A DNA stretch of 35,302 nucleotides from Halanaerobium sp051746665. Lineage in GTDB: Bacteria > Bacillota > Halanaerobiia > Halanaerobiales > Halanaerobiaceae. Below the pieces are notes generated by a model. It was not told the origin of the DNA. It was given only the letters and a program-made list of their open reading frames with translations, and searched no databases. The stretch spans positions 1 through 35,302 of the forward strand of contig JBNJFG010000019.1 of the NCBI GenBank assembly GCA_051746665.1. Direction: 5' to 3'. The position numbers and the translations under genes were made by a program. Shown here one piece after another: positions 22,766 through 30,869 of the stretch (within the stretch, counting starts at the first letter, position 1; every line of letters starts with the position of its first letter).

Positions 22766-23632
22766 TTAAAATTTATTCTTATCAACTGAAATAACAACTG
22801 CCTCTTTATAAACTTCACTTTTGGGCAGTCCCCTCAAGCTGGCAACCTTCTTGATAGCCTGCTTTTTTGTCATTCCACTTTCAATTAGAAGTTTAAGATG
22901 TTCCAAAATACTTAATTCTTCCCAGCCTTCACTTTCTTCTTCAATTTCACTGCGTCCGGCAATGACGACAACAATTTCCCCTTTAATTTCCTGATTTCTA
23001 AGTCTCTGTTCAAGCTCGTCAACTGTTCCATAATATTTTTCTTCGTGTATTTTTGTAATTTCACGGGCAACAACTGCCTGACGAGAAGCTAATTCTGAGC
23101 TGAATTGACTGAGATCTTTGAGTGTGTCTTTAAGCCTATAAGGAGATTCGTAAAAAGCTGTTGTATCTTTAGCTAAAGCTAATTCTTCTAAAAATTCCTG
23201 CCGTTTTTTGCCGGAGCGAGGAATAAAAGCTTTAAATGAAAAAGATGAAATATCAAGTCCAGAAACTACCAGAGCTGCCAAAAAAGCGCTCGGCCCCGGA
23301 ATCGGTATCACATCAATCCCTGCTTCTACAGCTTTTTTTACTAAAATCTCTCCTGGATCAGATACTCCAGGCATCCCGGCATCACTGACTAGAGCGATTT
23401 CTTTGCCCTCTTTTAAAAGCTTAATCAGTTCTCTGCTTCTTTCTTTTTCATTGTGCTCATGATAGCTTAACATTTTTGTTTTAATAGAAAAATAATTTAA
23501 AAGTTTCTGGCTTCTGCGGGTATCTTCACAGGCAATAAGATCAACCTTTTTTAATGTATCCAGCAGCCGCTGGCTCACATCATCTAAATTACCAATCGGA
23601 GTTCCACATAAATAAAGCTTTGCTGCTTGCAA
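22766..23632 (-). CDS. rsmI: 16S rRNA (cytidine-1402 2'-O) methyltransferase
   Basis: 288 residues. Tetrapyrrole-methylase fold typical of RsmI: YLCGTPIGNLDDVSQRLL at the start, IACEDTRRSQKLL, LVSDAGMPGVSDPG, VIPIPGPSAFLAALVVSGL, and FYESPYRLKDTL. The C-terminal KLLIESGMTKKQAIKKVASLRG region is also conserved. It 2'-O-methylates C1402 in the ribosomal P site. Start is TTG at 23630-23632 after AGGGGG. Its position between yabB and metG repeats the Bacillus order yabB-yazA-yabC-metS, though yazA is missing. Confidence 0.96.
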   Translation of the reverse strand: MQAAKLYLCGTPIGNLDDVSQRLLDTLKKVDLIACEDTRRSQKLLNYFSIKTKMLSYHEHNEKERSRELIKLLKEGKEIALVSDAGMPGVSDPGEILVKKAVEAGIDVIPIPGPSAFLAALVVSGLDISSFSFKAFIPRSGKKRQEFLEELALAKDTTAFYESPYRLKDTLKDLSQFSSELASRQAVVAREITKIHEEKYYGTVDELEQRLRNQEIKGEIVVVIAGRSEIEEESEGWEELSILEHLKLLIESGMTKKQAIKKVASLRGLPKSEVYKEAVVISVDKNKF

Positions 23633-23677
23633 AAAATAACCCCCTGTACAATAATAATTAAAAAATTATCTCAAATG

Positions 23678-24400
23678 TTATTTTTGACCATAAATTTCTT
23701 TTAGTTCTGCAGTATATTCGCTGCTGTTATCCTGATAAATAATTAAAACTGGTTTTATCCTTAGGCCAGGATTAGCTCCCTTTTTCGCCTTAAGCATAAA
23801 AATATCTGCCTCTTTATCTCGGCGAGCTTGGACCAACCTCAGCTCTTTAGCCTGACAGTTATATTGAGCTAAAGTTTCAATAACTTCTGTTAATCTTTCA
23901 GCTCTATGAACAAGGAAAAAATGACCGCCAAATTTTAAAAGTCTGGCAGCAGCAGCTACTACATCTTCTAAATCCGCATGGATTTCATGTCTGGCAATGG
24001 CTATATAATCATTTTCTTTCATTTTCCCACCTTCAACAGGCAGATATGGTGGATTAGATACAACCACATCAAAACTCCCAGCTTCCAGTTTTGACTCTAA
24101 ACTGCAGAGATCAGCATTTATAATCTTAATGTCTTTTTCTAGATTATTAAATTCTACATTACGTTTTGCTAAATCAGCAGCCTCAGCCTGAATTTCAACT
24201 CCGGTTACTTCTACATTATTATTTTTATATGCTAAAAGCAGTGGAATCACACCACTGCCTGTACCAAGATCAATTACTTTATCTCCATTTCGGAGTTTAA
24301 CGAAATTTGCTAAAAGTACAGAATCGGTTCCAAATTTAAAAAATCTATCATCTTGAATAATTTCAAGCTCATCTTCAATTAGATAATGAATTTCTTCCAT
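23678..24400 (-). CDS. yabB: tRNA1(Val) A37 N6-methyltransferase-like protein (YabB/TrmN6 family)
   Basis: 240 residues. Class I SAM-dependent N6-adenine methyltransferase: VIDLGTGSGVIPLLLA is motif I, VVSNPPYLP the N-x-x-Y catalytic motif, and FKFGTDSVLLANFV the family's N-terminal signature. Escherichia coli TrmN6 modifies A37 of tRNA1(Val); the Firmicutes homologue YabB has the same fold, so a tRNA target is likely. ATG at 24398-24400 follows AAGGAGA, three bases after yabA. Confidence 0.9.
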   Translation of the reverse strand: MEEIHYLIEDELEIIQDDRFFKFGTDSVLLANFVKLRNGDKVIDLGTGSGVIPLLLAYKNNNVEVTGVEIQAEAADLAKRNVEFNNLEKDIKIINADLCSLESKLEAGSFDVVVSNPPYLPVEGGKMKENDYIAIARHEIHADLEDVVAAAARLLKFGGHFFLVHRAERLTEVIETLAQYNCQAKELRLVQARRDKEADIFMLKAKKGANPGLRIKPVLIIYQDNSSEYTAELKEIYGQK

Positions 24401-24403
24401 TAC

Positions 24404-24730
24404 TTATTTCTCCTTACCCTGATTATCTAGCAGATTTAAACAGAAAAGACAATCTCCTTTTCTCTTTTCTCCAAAACTTAAAGGACAAACATGATAACCT
24501 TCATCATAAATATGAATTAAATTACTGTAACCTTCTTTTTCAACCACAGCTTCTTCTGCTTCTTCTTGATCTTTAAAAAGCAGAGATCTTAACTCGTCAT
24601 TTTCTCTTTGTAATTCTTCATTTTCTTTATAAAGCTGATAGGTAATATCTTTAAGTTTATGAAAACGGAGGGAAAGTGCCTCTATTTGCTCCTGAAAATG
24701 GGCAAGACTGCTTAATATTTCTTGATCCAT
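24404..24730 (-). CDS. yabA: Replication initiation control protein YabA
   Basis: 108 residues. The N-terminal half is a coiled coil (about 8-55, LYKENEELQRENDELRSLL) that mediates tetramerisation. The C-terminal zinc-binding module reads HVCPLSFGEKRKGDCLFC, with the His/Cys ligands of YabA. In Bacillus YabA bridges DnaA and the clamp DnaN and limits re-initiation. It sits between ricT and yabB as in Bacillus. ATG at 24728-24730 follows GGAAGGAAA. Confidence 0.93.
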   Translation of the reverse strand: MDQEILSSLAHFQEQIEALSLRFHKLKDITYQLYKENEELQRENDELRSLLFKDQEEAEEAVVEKEGYSNLIHIYDEGYHVCPLSFGEKRKGDCLFCLNLLDNQGKEK

Positions 24731-24750
24731 TAAATTTCCTTCCTTTCAAA

Positions 24751-25557
24751 TCAATTTAAATCATATTCATCTAGGTCATCTACATCTACTTCTAAATTTT
24801 CATCTGTTCCAATATCAACTTCTACAGTGTGCTTAACAAGATTTCGATCTATTACTTTTCCTTTTCCCATCTCTAACTCAATTTTTTCGCCTACATTGGG
24901 CATCAATTTTTTTAAATCTTTATAGGTTTGAGCTTCATACTGCAGACAGCACATCAAACGACCACAAAGGCCAGATATTTTAGAAGGATTAAGTGAAAGA
25001 TCCTGTTTTTTTGCCATTTTAATTGAGATTGGTTGAAAATCCCTCAAAAAAGTAGCACAGCAAATAGGTAAACCACAGGGGCCTAGACCTCCCAACATTT
25101 TGGCTTCATCTCTGACTCCAATCTGTCTCAATTCAATTCTAGTTTTAAATACAGATGCTAAATCCTTAACAAGTTCTCTAAAATCAACTCTTCCATCTGC
25201 AGTAAAATAAAATATAATTTTATTATGATCAAAAGTATATTCTACATCTATTAATTTCATTGGCAGATTATGCTTATCAATTTTCTTTAAACAAATATCA
25301 TATGCTTCTTCTTCTAATTCTAAGTTTTTTTCATATTTATCTCTATCTCTTAAAGTTGCCTTTCTAATTACATCTTTTAAAGGCGAAACTATCTCATCAT
25401 CTGATATTTCTTTTTTACCAACAACTACTTCGGCATATTCTATACCCCGGGCAGTTTCTACTATTACATAATCGCCGGTTTCTATTTCAAGTTCACCAGG
25501 ATCAAAATAATAGATTTTTCCGGCTTTTTTAAAACTAACTCCAACTACCGTATTCAT
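24751..25557 (-). CDS. ricT: RicT (YaaT), PSP1-domain regulator
   Basis: 268 residues. PSP1 C-terminal domain family with the Cys cluster LGGLGPCGLPICCATFL ... ISGLCGRLMCCL, the cysteines that bind Fe-S clusters in the Bacillus RicAFT complex, which promotes mRNA maturation by RNase Y. Other anchors are IEYAEVVVGK and FYFTADGRVDFRELVKDLA. The window contains no ricA or ricF. A GTG at 25569 lies inside the site GAGGTG; the ATG at 25557 is preferred. Acts in the cytoplasm; the gene is the usual neighbour of holB. Confidence 0.94.
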   Translation of the reverse strand: MNTVVGVSFKKAGKIYYFDPGELEIETGDYVIVETARGIEYAEVVVGKKEISDDEIVSPLKDVIRKATLRDRDKYEKNLELEEEAYDICLKKIDKHNLPMKLIDVEYTFDHNKIIFYFTADGRVDFRELVKDLASVFKTRIELRQIGVRDEAKMLGGLGPCGLPICCATFLRDFQPISIKMAKKQDLSLNPSKISGLCGRLMCCLQYEAQTYKDLKKLMPNVGEKIELEMGKGKVIDRNLVKHTVEVDIGTDENLEVDVDDLDEYDLN

Positions 25558-25578
25558 TAAAATACACACCTCATTTAT

Positions 25579-26568
25579 CTATTCTTGATCAGGCTGGCGC
25601 AGTTTGAAAAATAAGACTTCCAGACTAAGTTTCTCTCGGATATTACGTTCTATATATTCTTGACTCTGAGCAATTAATTCTAAATTTCTAATTATAGTCT
25701 GCAGACTTAACTCTGCAGCTAGTTCTTTTAACTCCTCTAAATAGTCTTTATTAATCACTGCATCCAGATAATCCTGTTTAATCATCATTATATCGCGATA
25801 CCAGTCTGATAGCAAATCAAAACAGGGGAAATCATTTTTAAGCAGTGAACATAACTTATCTGTGATTTTAAAAATTTCCATCGTGTTTTTAGCTTTGATC
25901 TTTTTTAAAAAATTATAAATTTCTTGACGGTGCTCAAAATAGTTATCTATCTTAGTAATATCAAGTGCTTTACCCGGGCTTCCAGCAGCAGCAATACTAA
26001 CTATATCTGCCTGCTGTTTATTTAAACCTTCTCCTAAAAGTAAGTCTTTAATTTTTTGTTGACTTACACTACTTAATTTAATCTGCTGACATCGAGATAC
26101 AAGTGTTGGCAGCAGTTTGCCGCTGTCTTCTGCAAGTAAAATAATGGTAGCAAAAGATGGCGGTTCTTCTAAAGTTTTTAAAAGTGAATTTGCTGCTTGT
26201 TTTGTTAACTTTTCTGCTGGGTCAATAACATATATCTTATGATCACTATCATAAGGTTTATAAGCTATTTCTTTTTTTAATTCTCTAATTTGATCAATAG
26301 AAATAGCAGTTTTATCTTCAAGTACAGAAATAGTTTTAAAATCAGGATGATTCTGATGATCCATTTTGCGGCAGTTAATACATGTGCCGCAGCTGTCTAC
26401 TCCATCTTCTTCACAAAAACTGGCCTTTGCAAATTCAAAAGCCAGTTTTGATTTGCCGCTGCCATCTGCAGCAGAAAAAAGATAGGCATGGCTAATTCTA
26501 TTTTTTTCTATTTCATCTTCTAAAATTTCTATGGCTTCTTTTTGACCAATAATTGAGTTAAAACTCAT
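25579..26568 (-). CDS. holB: DNA polymerase III clamp-loader delta' subunit
   Basis: 329 residues. AAA+ clamp-loader fold: RISHAYLFSAADGSGKSKLAFEFA holds a degenerate P-loop, followed by the zinc module CGTCINCRKMDHQNHPD and YVIDPAEKLTKQAANSLLKTLEEPP, then the SRC motif in LVSRCQQIKL (arginine finger). It works with DnaX and HolA to load the beta clamp. Both dnaX and holB are in this window. ATG at 26566-26568 follows AGAGGAG. Confidence 0.95.
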   Translation of the reverse strand: MSFNSIIGQKEAIEILEDEIEKNRISHAYLFSAADGSGKSKLAFEFAKASFCEEDGVDSCGTCINCRKMDHQNHPDFKTISVLEDKTAISIDQIRELKKEIAYKPYDSDHKIYVIDPAEKLTKQAANSLLKTLEEPPSFATIILLAEDSGKLLPTLVSRCQQIKLSSVSQQKIKDLLLGEGLNKQQADIVSIAAAGSPGKALDITKIDNYFEHRQEIYNFLKKIKAKNTMEIFKITDKLCSLLKNDFPCFDLLSDWYRDIMMIKQDYLDAVINKDYLEELKELAAELSLQTIIRNLELIAQSQEYIERNIREKLSLEVLFFKLRQPDQE

Positions 26569-26586
26569 TTAAAAACTCCTCTTAGC

Positions 26587-26946
26587 TTAAAGTTTAATAA
26601 ATTGTTCTACATCTATGATAAATACAGTTGCTCCCCCAATTTTAATTTCCATAGGAAAAGAATAATATCCTTCTAATGAATTAGCAACAGGTGACATAGG
26701 CGCCACTGTTTTTTTGCGTGACTCACAATTTTCTCTAATTATTTCTAATACCTCATCTACATGGCCTTCATCTGAACCAATCATAAAAGTAGTATTCCCT
26801 TCGCGCAAAAAACCACCTGTGGATGCCATTTTTGTTGCCTGAAAACCAGAAGTAGTGAGTGATTCCAAAAGATCAGCTGCATCATGGTCATGTACTATGG
26901 CAACTACCATTTTAACTGTTTTACCTGTGTCTGCTCTTTTTTCCAT
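26587..26946 (-). CDS. darA: Cyclic di-AMP receptor, PII-like (DarA/PstA)
   Basis: 119 residues, the YaaQ/DarA/PstA family: a PII-like trimeric protein that binds c-di-AMP between subunits. Signatures seen: VVAIVHDHDAADLLESLT, FQATKMASTGGFLREGNTTFMIG and VGGATVFIIDVEQF-type C-terminus. Output pathway unknown in all organisms studied. ATG overlaps the tmk stop (TAATG) and follows AGGAGGT. The yaaR gene that separates yaaQ from holB in Bacillus is missing here: only 18 bases lie between darA and holB. Confidence 0.95.
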   Translation of the reverse strand: MEKRADTGKTVKMVVAIVHDHDAADLLESLTTSGFQATKMASTGGFLREGNTTFMIGSDEGHVDEVLEIIRENCESRKKTVAPMSPVANSLEGYYSFPMEIKIGGATVFIIDVEQFIKL

Positions 26947-27572
26947 TAGAATAACCTCCTGCTAATAATATTTTCTATATTTTTTTGGACTTGTTCTATA
27001 CTTTCACCTGCATTTACCAGAGCAAAACGTTCTTTTTCTGCCATCTTTAAATATGCATCCCTTACCCGCTGATGAAAATCATCTACTTCTCTTTCTAATC
27101 TATCTCCTTCAGCATCGAAACTTTGTGCCCTTGCCCGCTTCAAGCCTTCTTTAATATCAATATCCAAAATAAATGTTAAATCAGGCCAGGTGGAATCAAT
27201 TACCCAATCATTAATTTGATACACTATCTCATAATCTAAACCACGTCCAGCTGCTTGATAGGCCAAATTAGAATCTGCAAATCTATCAGAAATAACTATT
27301 TTCCCTTTTTTTAAGGCAGGTTTTATCTTTTCTTTAACATGCTGGGCTCTATCGGCGGCATAAAGAAGAATTTCAGTTCTATAATCCATCGAATCATATT
27401 GAGGATCTAAAAGTAAATGCCTGATTTTTTCACCCAAGGGAGTTCCCCCTGGTTCTCTACTAACTAGAACATCATAACCTTTATTTTTTAAATATTCTGC
27501 CAGCAAATTAATCTGTGTTGTCTTACCTGAACCCTCAATACCTTCAAATGTAATAAAAAAACCTTCTGTCAA
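26946..27572 (-). CDS. tmk: Thymidylate kinase
   Basis: 208 residues. Phosphorylates dTMP to dTDP. P-loop FEGIEGSGKTTQ (about 9-20), the DR(F) motif ISDRFADSNLAYQAAGRG and the lid segment RLEREVDDFHQRVRDAY are visible. First gene of the long operon. Start is TTG at 27570-27572, nine bases after GAGGGG. Tmk-DarA-HolB-RicT-YabA order matches other Firmicutes. Confidence 0.96.
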   Translation of the reverse strand: MTEGFFITFEGIEGSGKTTQINLLAEYLKNKGYDVLVSREPGGTPLGEKIRHLLLDPQYDSMDYRTEILLYAADRAQHVKEKIKPALKKGKIVISDRFADSNLAYQAAGRGLDYEIVYQINDWVIDSTWPDLTFILDIDIKEGLKRARAQSFDAEGDRLEREVDDFHQRVRDAYLKMAEKERFALVNAGESIEQVQKNIENIISRRLF

Positions 27573-27623
27573 AACTGCCAGCCCCTCTCAAAACTTTGTT
27601 AAAATAATCTTAATTATATTTTA

Positions 27624-27652
27624 ATTATATAATAATCGTCCCACTAATGCAA
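27624..27652 (-). promoter_or_regulatory. Promoter of the tmk-rlmH operon
   Basis: TTGCAT at 27652-27647, 17-bp spacer, TATAAT at 27629-27624. The -35 matches weakly; the -10 is perfect and a second TATAAT lies about 12 bases further down. Confidence 0.6.
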
Positions 27653-27656
27653 TAAA

Positions 27657-27712
27657 AGAAAAGTCGACTAAAGCATCCTTGACTAGGTTCTTAGGATGTT
27701 CTGTCGACTCTT
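27657..27712 (-). terminator. Long hairpin terminator after trxB
   Basis: AGTCGAC/GTCGACT (7 bp) plus an inner AGAACATCCT/AGGATGCTTT stem with one mismatch, a 13-nt loop and a TTTTC tail. It sits between trxB and the tmk promoter. Confidence 0.75.
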
Positions 27713-27789
27713 AATTTAATCGTCTCATTAAATATTATATTTTAATATTTTGCTGCAAACTTAAAATTTCACTTTTAGATAAAGTTTAT

Positions 27790-28845
27790 TTAATCTAAAC
27801 TAAGACTGAGACTTAATCCGCCTTCTTCTTTTTCAGCTGTATCTGATGAACTTTTAGAATCATCGGAAGCAGCATGATTTTTCATCTTAACTTCTTTTGC
27901 GGGGAAAGAATTCTCTTTTTCTTCAATATATTCTGAAGCCTCAATTGCTGATTTAGCACCAGAACCAGCTGCGATAACAACCTGCCTATAATCTGGATCT
28001 TGAACATCACCACAGGCAAAAACTCCTGGAATATTAGTATGCTGTTTTTTATCAGTTACAATATATCCATAGTCATCAAGCTCAATCTGTCCTTTAAGAC
28101 ATTTAGTTCTCGGCTTATGTCCAATAGCAATAAAGAGTCCCTTTACATCAAGATCTCTTTCCTCATCAGTTTTATTATTAAAGATTCTAATTCCTTCAAA
28201 TTTATTTTCACCCTTAATATTTTTAACCTCTGTATCCCAAAGGATTTCAATATTTTCTTTGGCTTTAACTCTGTCACCTAAAATTTTAGCACCTCTAAAT
28301 TTATCACGACGGTGAATAATATAAACTGTAGAGGCAAACTTAGCGAGAAAAGTTGCTTCCCATAAAGCTGTATCTCCACCACCTACGATTGCTACTTCTT
28401 TATCTCTAAAGAAAGCTGCATCACAAGTTGCACAATAGGAAACTCCATTACCTCGCATACTATCTTCCTTTTCTAAACCTAAGGTTCTAGGTTCAGCTCC
28501 AGTTGCAATAATAATAGAATCTGCTATATATTCTCTGGTTTCTGTTTTAACAGTAAATTTATCTCCAGAAAAATCAACTTCTTCTGCACTTTCATATTTT
28601 AAGCGAACACCAAAATTTTCTGCTTGCTCTGTCATTTGCTGAGTTAACTCAAAACCACCAATTGGTTCTGGGAAGCCTGGATAATTTTCTAATTCAGATG
28701 TTGTTGTGATTTGGCCGCCTGGCTCCGGACCGTTTAAAACTAATGGTGCAACACCATTTCTAGCAGCATAAATTGAGGCAGATAATCCGCCCGGGCCACC
28801 ACCAATGATGATTAAATTTTCTTCCTGTCTATTTTTATCGTTCAT
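27790..28845 (-). CDS. trxB: Thioredoxin reductase with a C-terminal acidic tail
   Basis: 351 residues against about 310 for the family. FAD motif IIIGGGPGGLSASIYAAR at the start, redox-active CATC, a second GGGDTALWEATFLA motif with HRRDKFRGAK for NADPH, and FACGDVQDPDYRQVVIAAGSGAKSA near the end. It keeps thioredoxin reduced. About 38 extra residues follow the fold, rich in Ser, Asp, Glu and Lys and ending GGLSLSLSLD; their role is unknown. The ATG at 28843-28845 follows GGGGG by 8 bases; an in-frame start 63 bases upstream has no site and is rejected. Single-gene unit with its own downstream hairpin. Confidence 0.93.
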   Translation of the reverse strand: MNDKNRQEENLIIIGGGPGGLSASIYAARNGVAPLVLNGPEPGGQITTTSELENYPGFPEPIGGFELTQQMTEQAENFGVRLKYESAEEVDFSGDKFTVKTETREYIADSIIIATGAEPRTLGLEKEDSMRGNGVSYCATCDAAFFRDKEVAIVGGGDTALWEATFLAKFASTVYIIHRRDKFRGAKILGDRVKAKENIEILWDTEVKNIKGENKFEGIRIFNNKTDEERDLDVKGLFIAIGHKPRTKCLKGQIELDDYGYIVTDKKQHTNIPGVFACGDVQDPDYRQVVIAAGSGAKSAIEASEYIEEKENSFPAKEVKMKNHAASDDSKSSSDTAEKEEGGLSLSLSLD

Positions 28846-29001
28846 TATTAATTCCCCCTGTTGTGAACTTTGATAGCAGTGTGAATTCTTATTATAATTT
28901 TTATTCATATTCTGATTTCCAAATATAATCTTAATACTATTGACCTATTTTTTCTGTTAAACTAGCAACAAACGCTTTTTGTTTCCTGAACTAAGAAGCT
29001 T

Positions 29002-29037
29002 AAAAAAACTCTCTGCAAAATAAATTACAGAGAGTTA
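29002..29037 (-). terminator. Terminator of guaB
   Basis: AACTCTCTG and CAGAGAGTT form a 9-bp perfect stem with a 11-12 nt loop followed by seven T on the minus strand. Confidence 0.92.
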
Positions 29038-29062
29038 ATTTGAAAATCTTAATTTAATTTTT

Positions 29063-30526
29063 TTAATCAACACTATAATTAGGTGCTTCTTTTGTTACCT
29101 TTACATCATGAGGATGGCTTTCGCGAAGACCAGCTGAAGAAATTTTAATCATCTGTGAATCTTCAATTAAGGAAACAATATCAGGGGTTCCACAATAACC
29201 CATACCAGATTTCAATCCACCAAGAAGCTGATAAATAGTCTCTGCTAAGGTACCTTTATAAGGAACTCTTCCCTCAATACCTTCGGGCACAAATTTTTCT
29301 GCTTCAGTTTCATCTTCCTGAAAATAGCGATCTTTACTTCCCTGTTTCATAGCTCCAACTGAACCCATACCACGATACACTTTATAACTTCTACCTTTGT
29401 AGATCTCAAGTTCACCTGGGCTTTCTTCTGTACCTGCCAGCAGACTACCAATCATCACTGTATTGGCTCCAGCAGAAATAGCCTTAACAATATCTCCTGA
29501 ATATTTTATTCCTCCATCAGCAATAACTGTCTTACCATATTTTTTAGCGACTCTGGCAGAATCATTAATTGCTGTTATTTGAGGAACACCAACACCAGCT
29601 ACAACTCTTGTAGTACAAATTGATCCAGGACCAATACCTACCTTAACTACATCTGCCCCTGCTTTAATAAGTGCTTCCGTTGCTTCTGCAGTTGCTACAT
29701 TACCTGCAATTATAGGTAGTTCTGGATATTCATCTTTAATTTTTTTAACCACATTTAGCACATTTTGAGAATGACCATGAGCAGTGTCAATCACTAAAAT
29801 GTCAACACCTGCTTCCACAAGTGCTTCTACTCTAGCATCTGTGTCTTTTCCAGTTCCAACTGCCGCTGCGACCAGCAATCTTCCTCTTTTATCTTTTGAT
29901 GCCTGTGGATATTGTTTTGCTTTCTCGATATCTTTAATAGTAATTAAACCTCTTAAAACTCCATCTTCATCTACTATTGGCAATTTTTCAATTTTATGCT
30001 TTCTTAACTGTGCTTTTGCTCCCTCTAAATCAGTACCAACTGGGGCAGTAACAAGTTCTTCCTCTGTCATCACTTCTGAAACAGGACGTTTATAATCATC
30101 TACAAAGCGAAGGTCTCTGTTTGTTAAAATTCCAAGCAATTTTTCATCTTTATCAACAATCGGTACTCCTGAAATATGATATTTAGACATTAAAGCTTCT
30201 GCTTCTTCTATCAGTGCATCAGGTGACAAAAAGAAAGGATCAACTATTACTCCACTTTCAGAGCGTTTTACACGATCAACCTCTGCTGCCTGAGCTTTTA
30301 TAGGCATATTCTTGTGAATTACACCCAGACCACCTTCTCTAGCCATTGAAATTGCCATAGAACCTTCAGTAACCGTATCCATCCCTGCAGAAATAATAGG
30401 TGTGTTTAAATAGATATCATCAGTTAGTTTAGATCTTGTACTTACTTCTTTTGGAACTACATTTGATTCTGCTGGTATCAGCAGAACGTCATCAAAAGTC
30501 AAGCCTTCTTTAATTATTTTTTCCAT
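29063..30526 (-). CDS. guaB: Inosine-5'-monophosphate dehydrogenase
   Basis: 487 residues. NAD-dependent oxidation of IMP to XMP, committing flux to GMP. Barrel motifs: LTFDDVLLIPAES at the start, GIGPGSICTTRVVAGVGVPQ with the catalytic Cys, MIGSLLAGTEESPGE, and the flap GRVPYKG. A CBS pair (about 95-205) is inserted after LSPDALIEEAEALM. A TTG at 30532 lies at the end of the AAGGAGG site, so the ATG at 30524-30526 is used. It has its own promoter and terminator and lies inside the conserved recR-to-tmk neighbourhood. The 125-nt leader shows no purine riboswitch that I recognise. Confidence 0.97.
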   Translation of the reverse strand: MEKIIKEGLTFDDVLLIPAESNVVPKEVSTRSKLTDDIYLNTPIISAGMDTVTEGSMAISMAREGGLGVIHKNMPIKAQAAEVDRVKRSESGVIVDPFFLSPDALIEEAEALMSKYHISGVPIVDKDEKLLGILTNRDLRFVDDYKRPVSEVMTEEELVTAPVGTDLEGAKAQLRKHKIEKLPIVDEDGVLRGLITIKDIEKAKQYPQASKDKRGRLLVAAAVGTGKDTDARVEALVEAGVDILVIDTAHGHSQNVLNVVKKIKDEYPELPIIAGNVATAEATEALIKAGADVVKVGIGPGSICTTRVVAGVGVPQITAINDSARVAKKYGKTVIADGGIKYSGDIVKAISAGANTVMIGSLLAGTEESPGELEIYKGRSYKVYRGMGSVGAMKQGSKDRYFQEDETEAEKFVPEGIEGRVPYKGTLAETIYQLLGGLKSGMGYCGTPDIVSLIEDSQMIKISSAGLRESHPHDVKVTKEAPNYSVD

Positions 30527-30663
30527 AACCAACCTCCTTGAGTTTTGTGAAAATTAATACTTAAAATTATGAACTAAGAACTACTTAATACTTTTATATT
30601 TATATGTAAAAAATGAGATAAATGGATAATTATTATGTAAAACAACTATCTAATATTTTAAGT

Positions 30664-30692
30664 ATTTTAACAAAGTAATGAATAAATGTCAA
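30664..30692 (-). promoter_or_regulatory. Promoter of guaB
   Basis: TTGACA at 30692-30687, 17-bp spacer, TAAAAT at 30669-30664. It lies 11 bp from the left end of the MITE-like element. Confidence 0.8.
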
Positions 30693-30703
30693 GCAGAAGA
30701 AAC

Positions 30704-30860
30704 GTACACGCACCGTGAACCACCCGATTTATGTCGAAATATAGTTTTTGATTTTTACTAATAATAAAGCAAAAAGCCCCTCAAAAAGGGACTTCTCTGT
30801 CTTATCTGCCTTGCGTAATAAAAACAGCGACAAGATCCGACAGGTTCACGGTGCGTGTAC
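30704..30860. mobile_element. 157-bp MITE-like element with 18-bp terminal inverted repeats
   Basis: A perfect 18-bp inverted repeat, GTACACGCACCGTGAACC, bounds 30704-30721 and 30843-30860, with imperfect pairing continuing inward (CGATTTATGTCG against CGGATCTTGTCG). There is no open reading frame inside. GTAC at both outer ends could be a target-site duplication or part of the element. A partial copy of its left end lies at 12065-12113. It carries an intrinsic terminator that now ends the recR transcript. The parent transposon is not in the window. Confidence 0.75.
30768..30794 (-). terminator. Intrinsic terminator inside the MITE-like element, ends recR
   Basis: AAGTCCCT and AGGGGCTT form an 8-bp stem (one G-U) with a 5-nt loop, followed by TTTTTG on the minus strand. 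Confidence 0.8.
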
Positions 30861-30869
30861 ATGAATTTT

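Noticed and set aside
30597..30660. Tandem AT-rich words in the guaB leader as a regulatory repeat
   Set aside because: They are irregular and fit base composition alone.
30533..30663. Purine riboswitch in the guaB leader
   Set aside because: No conserved purine-riboswitch core is visible in the 125-nt leader.
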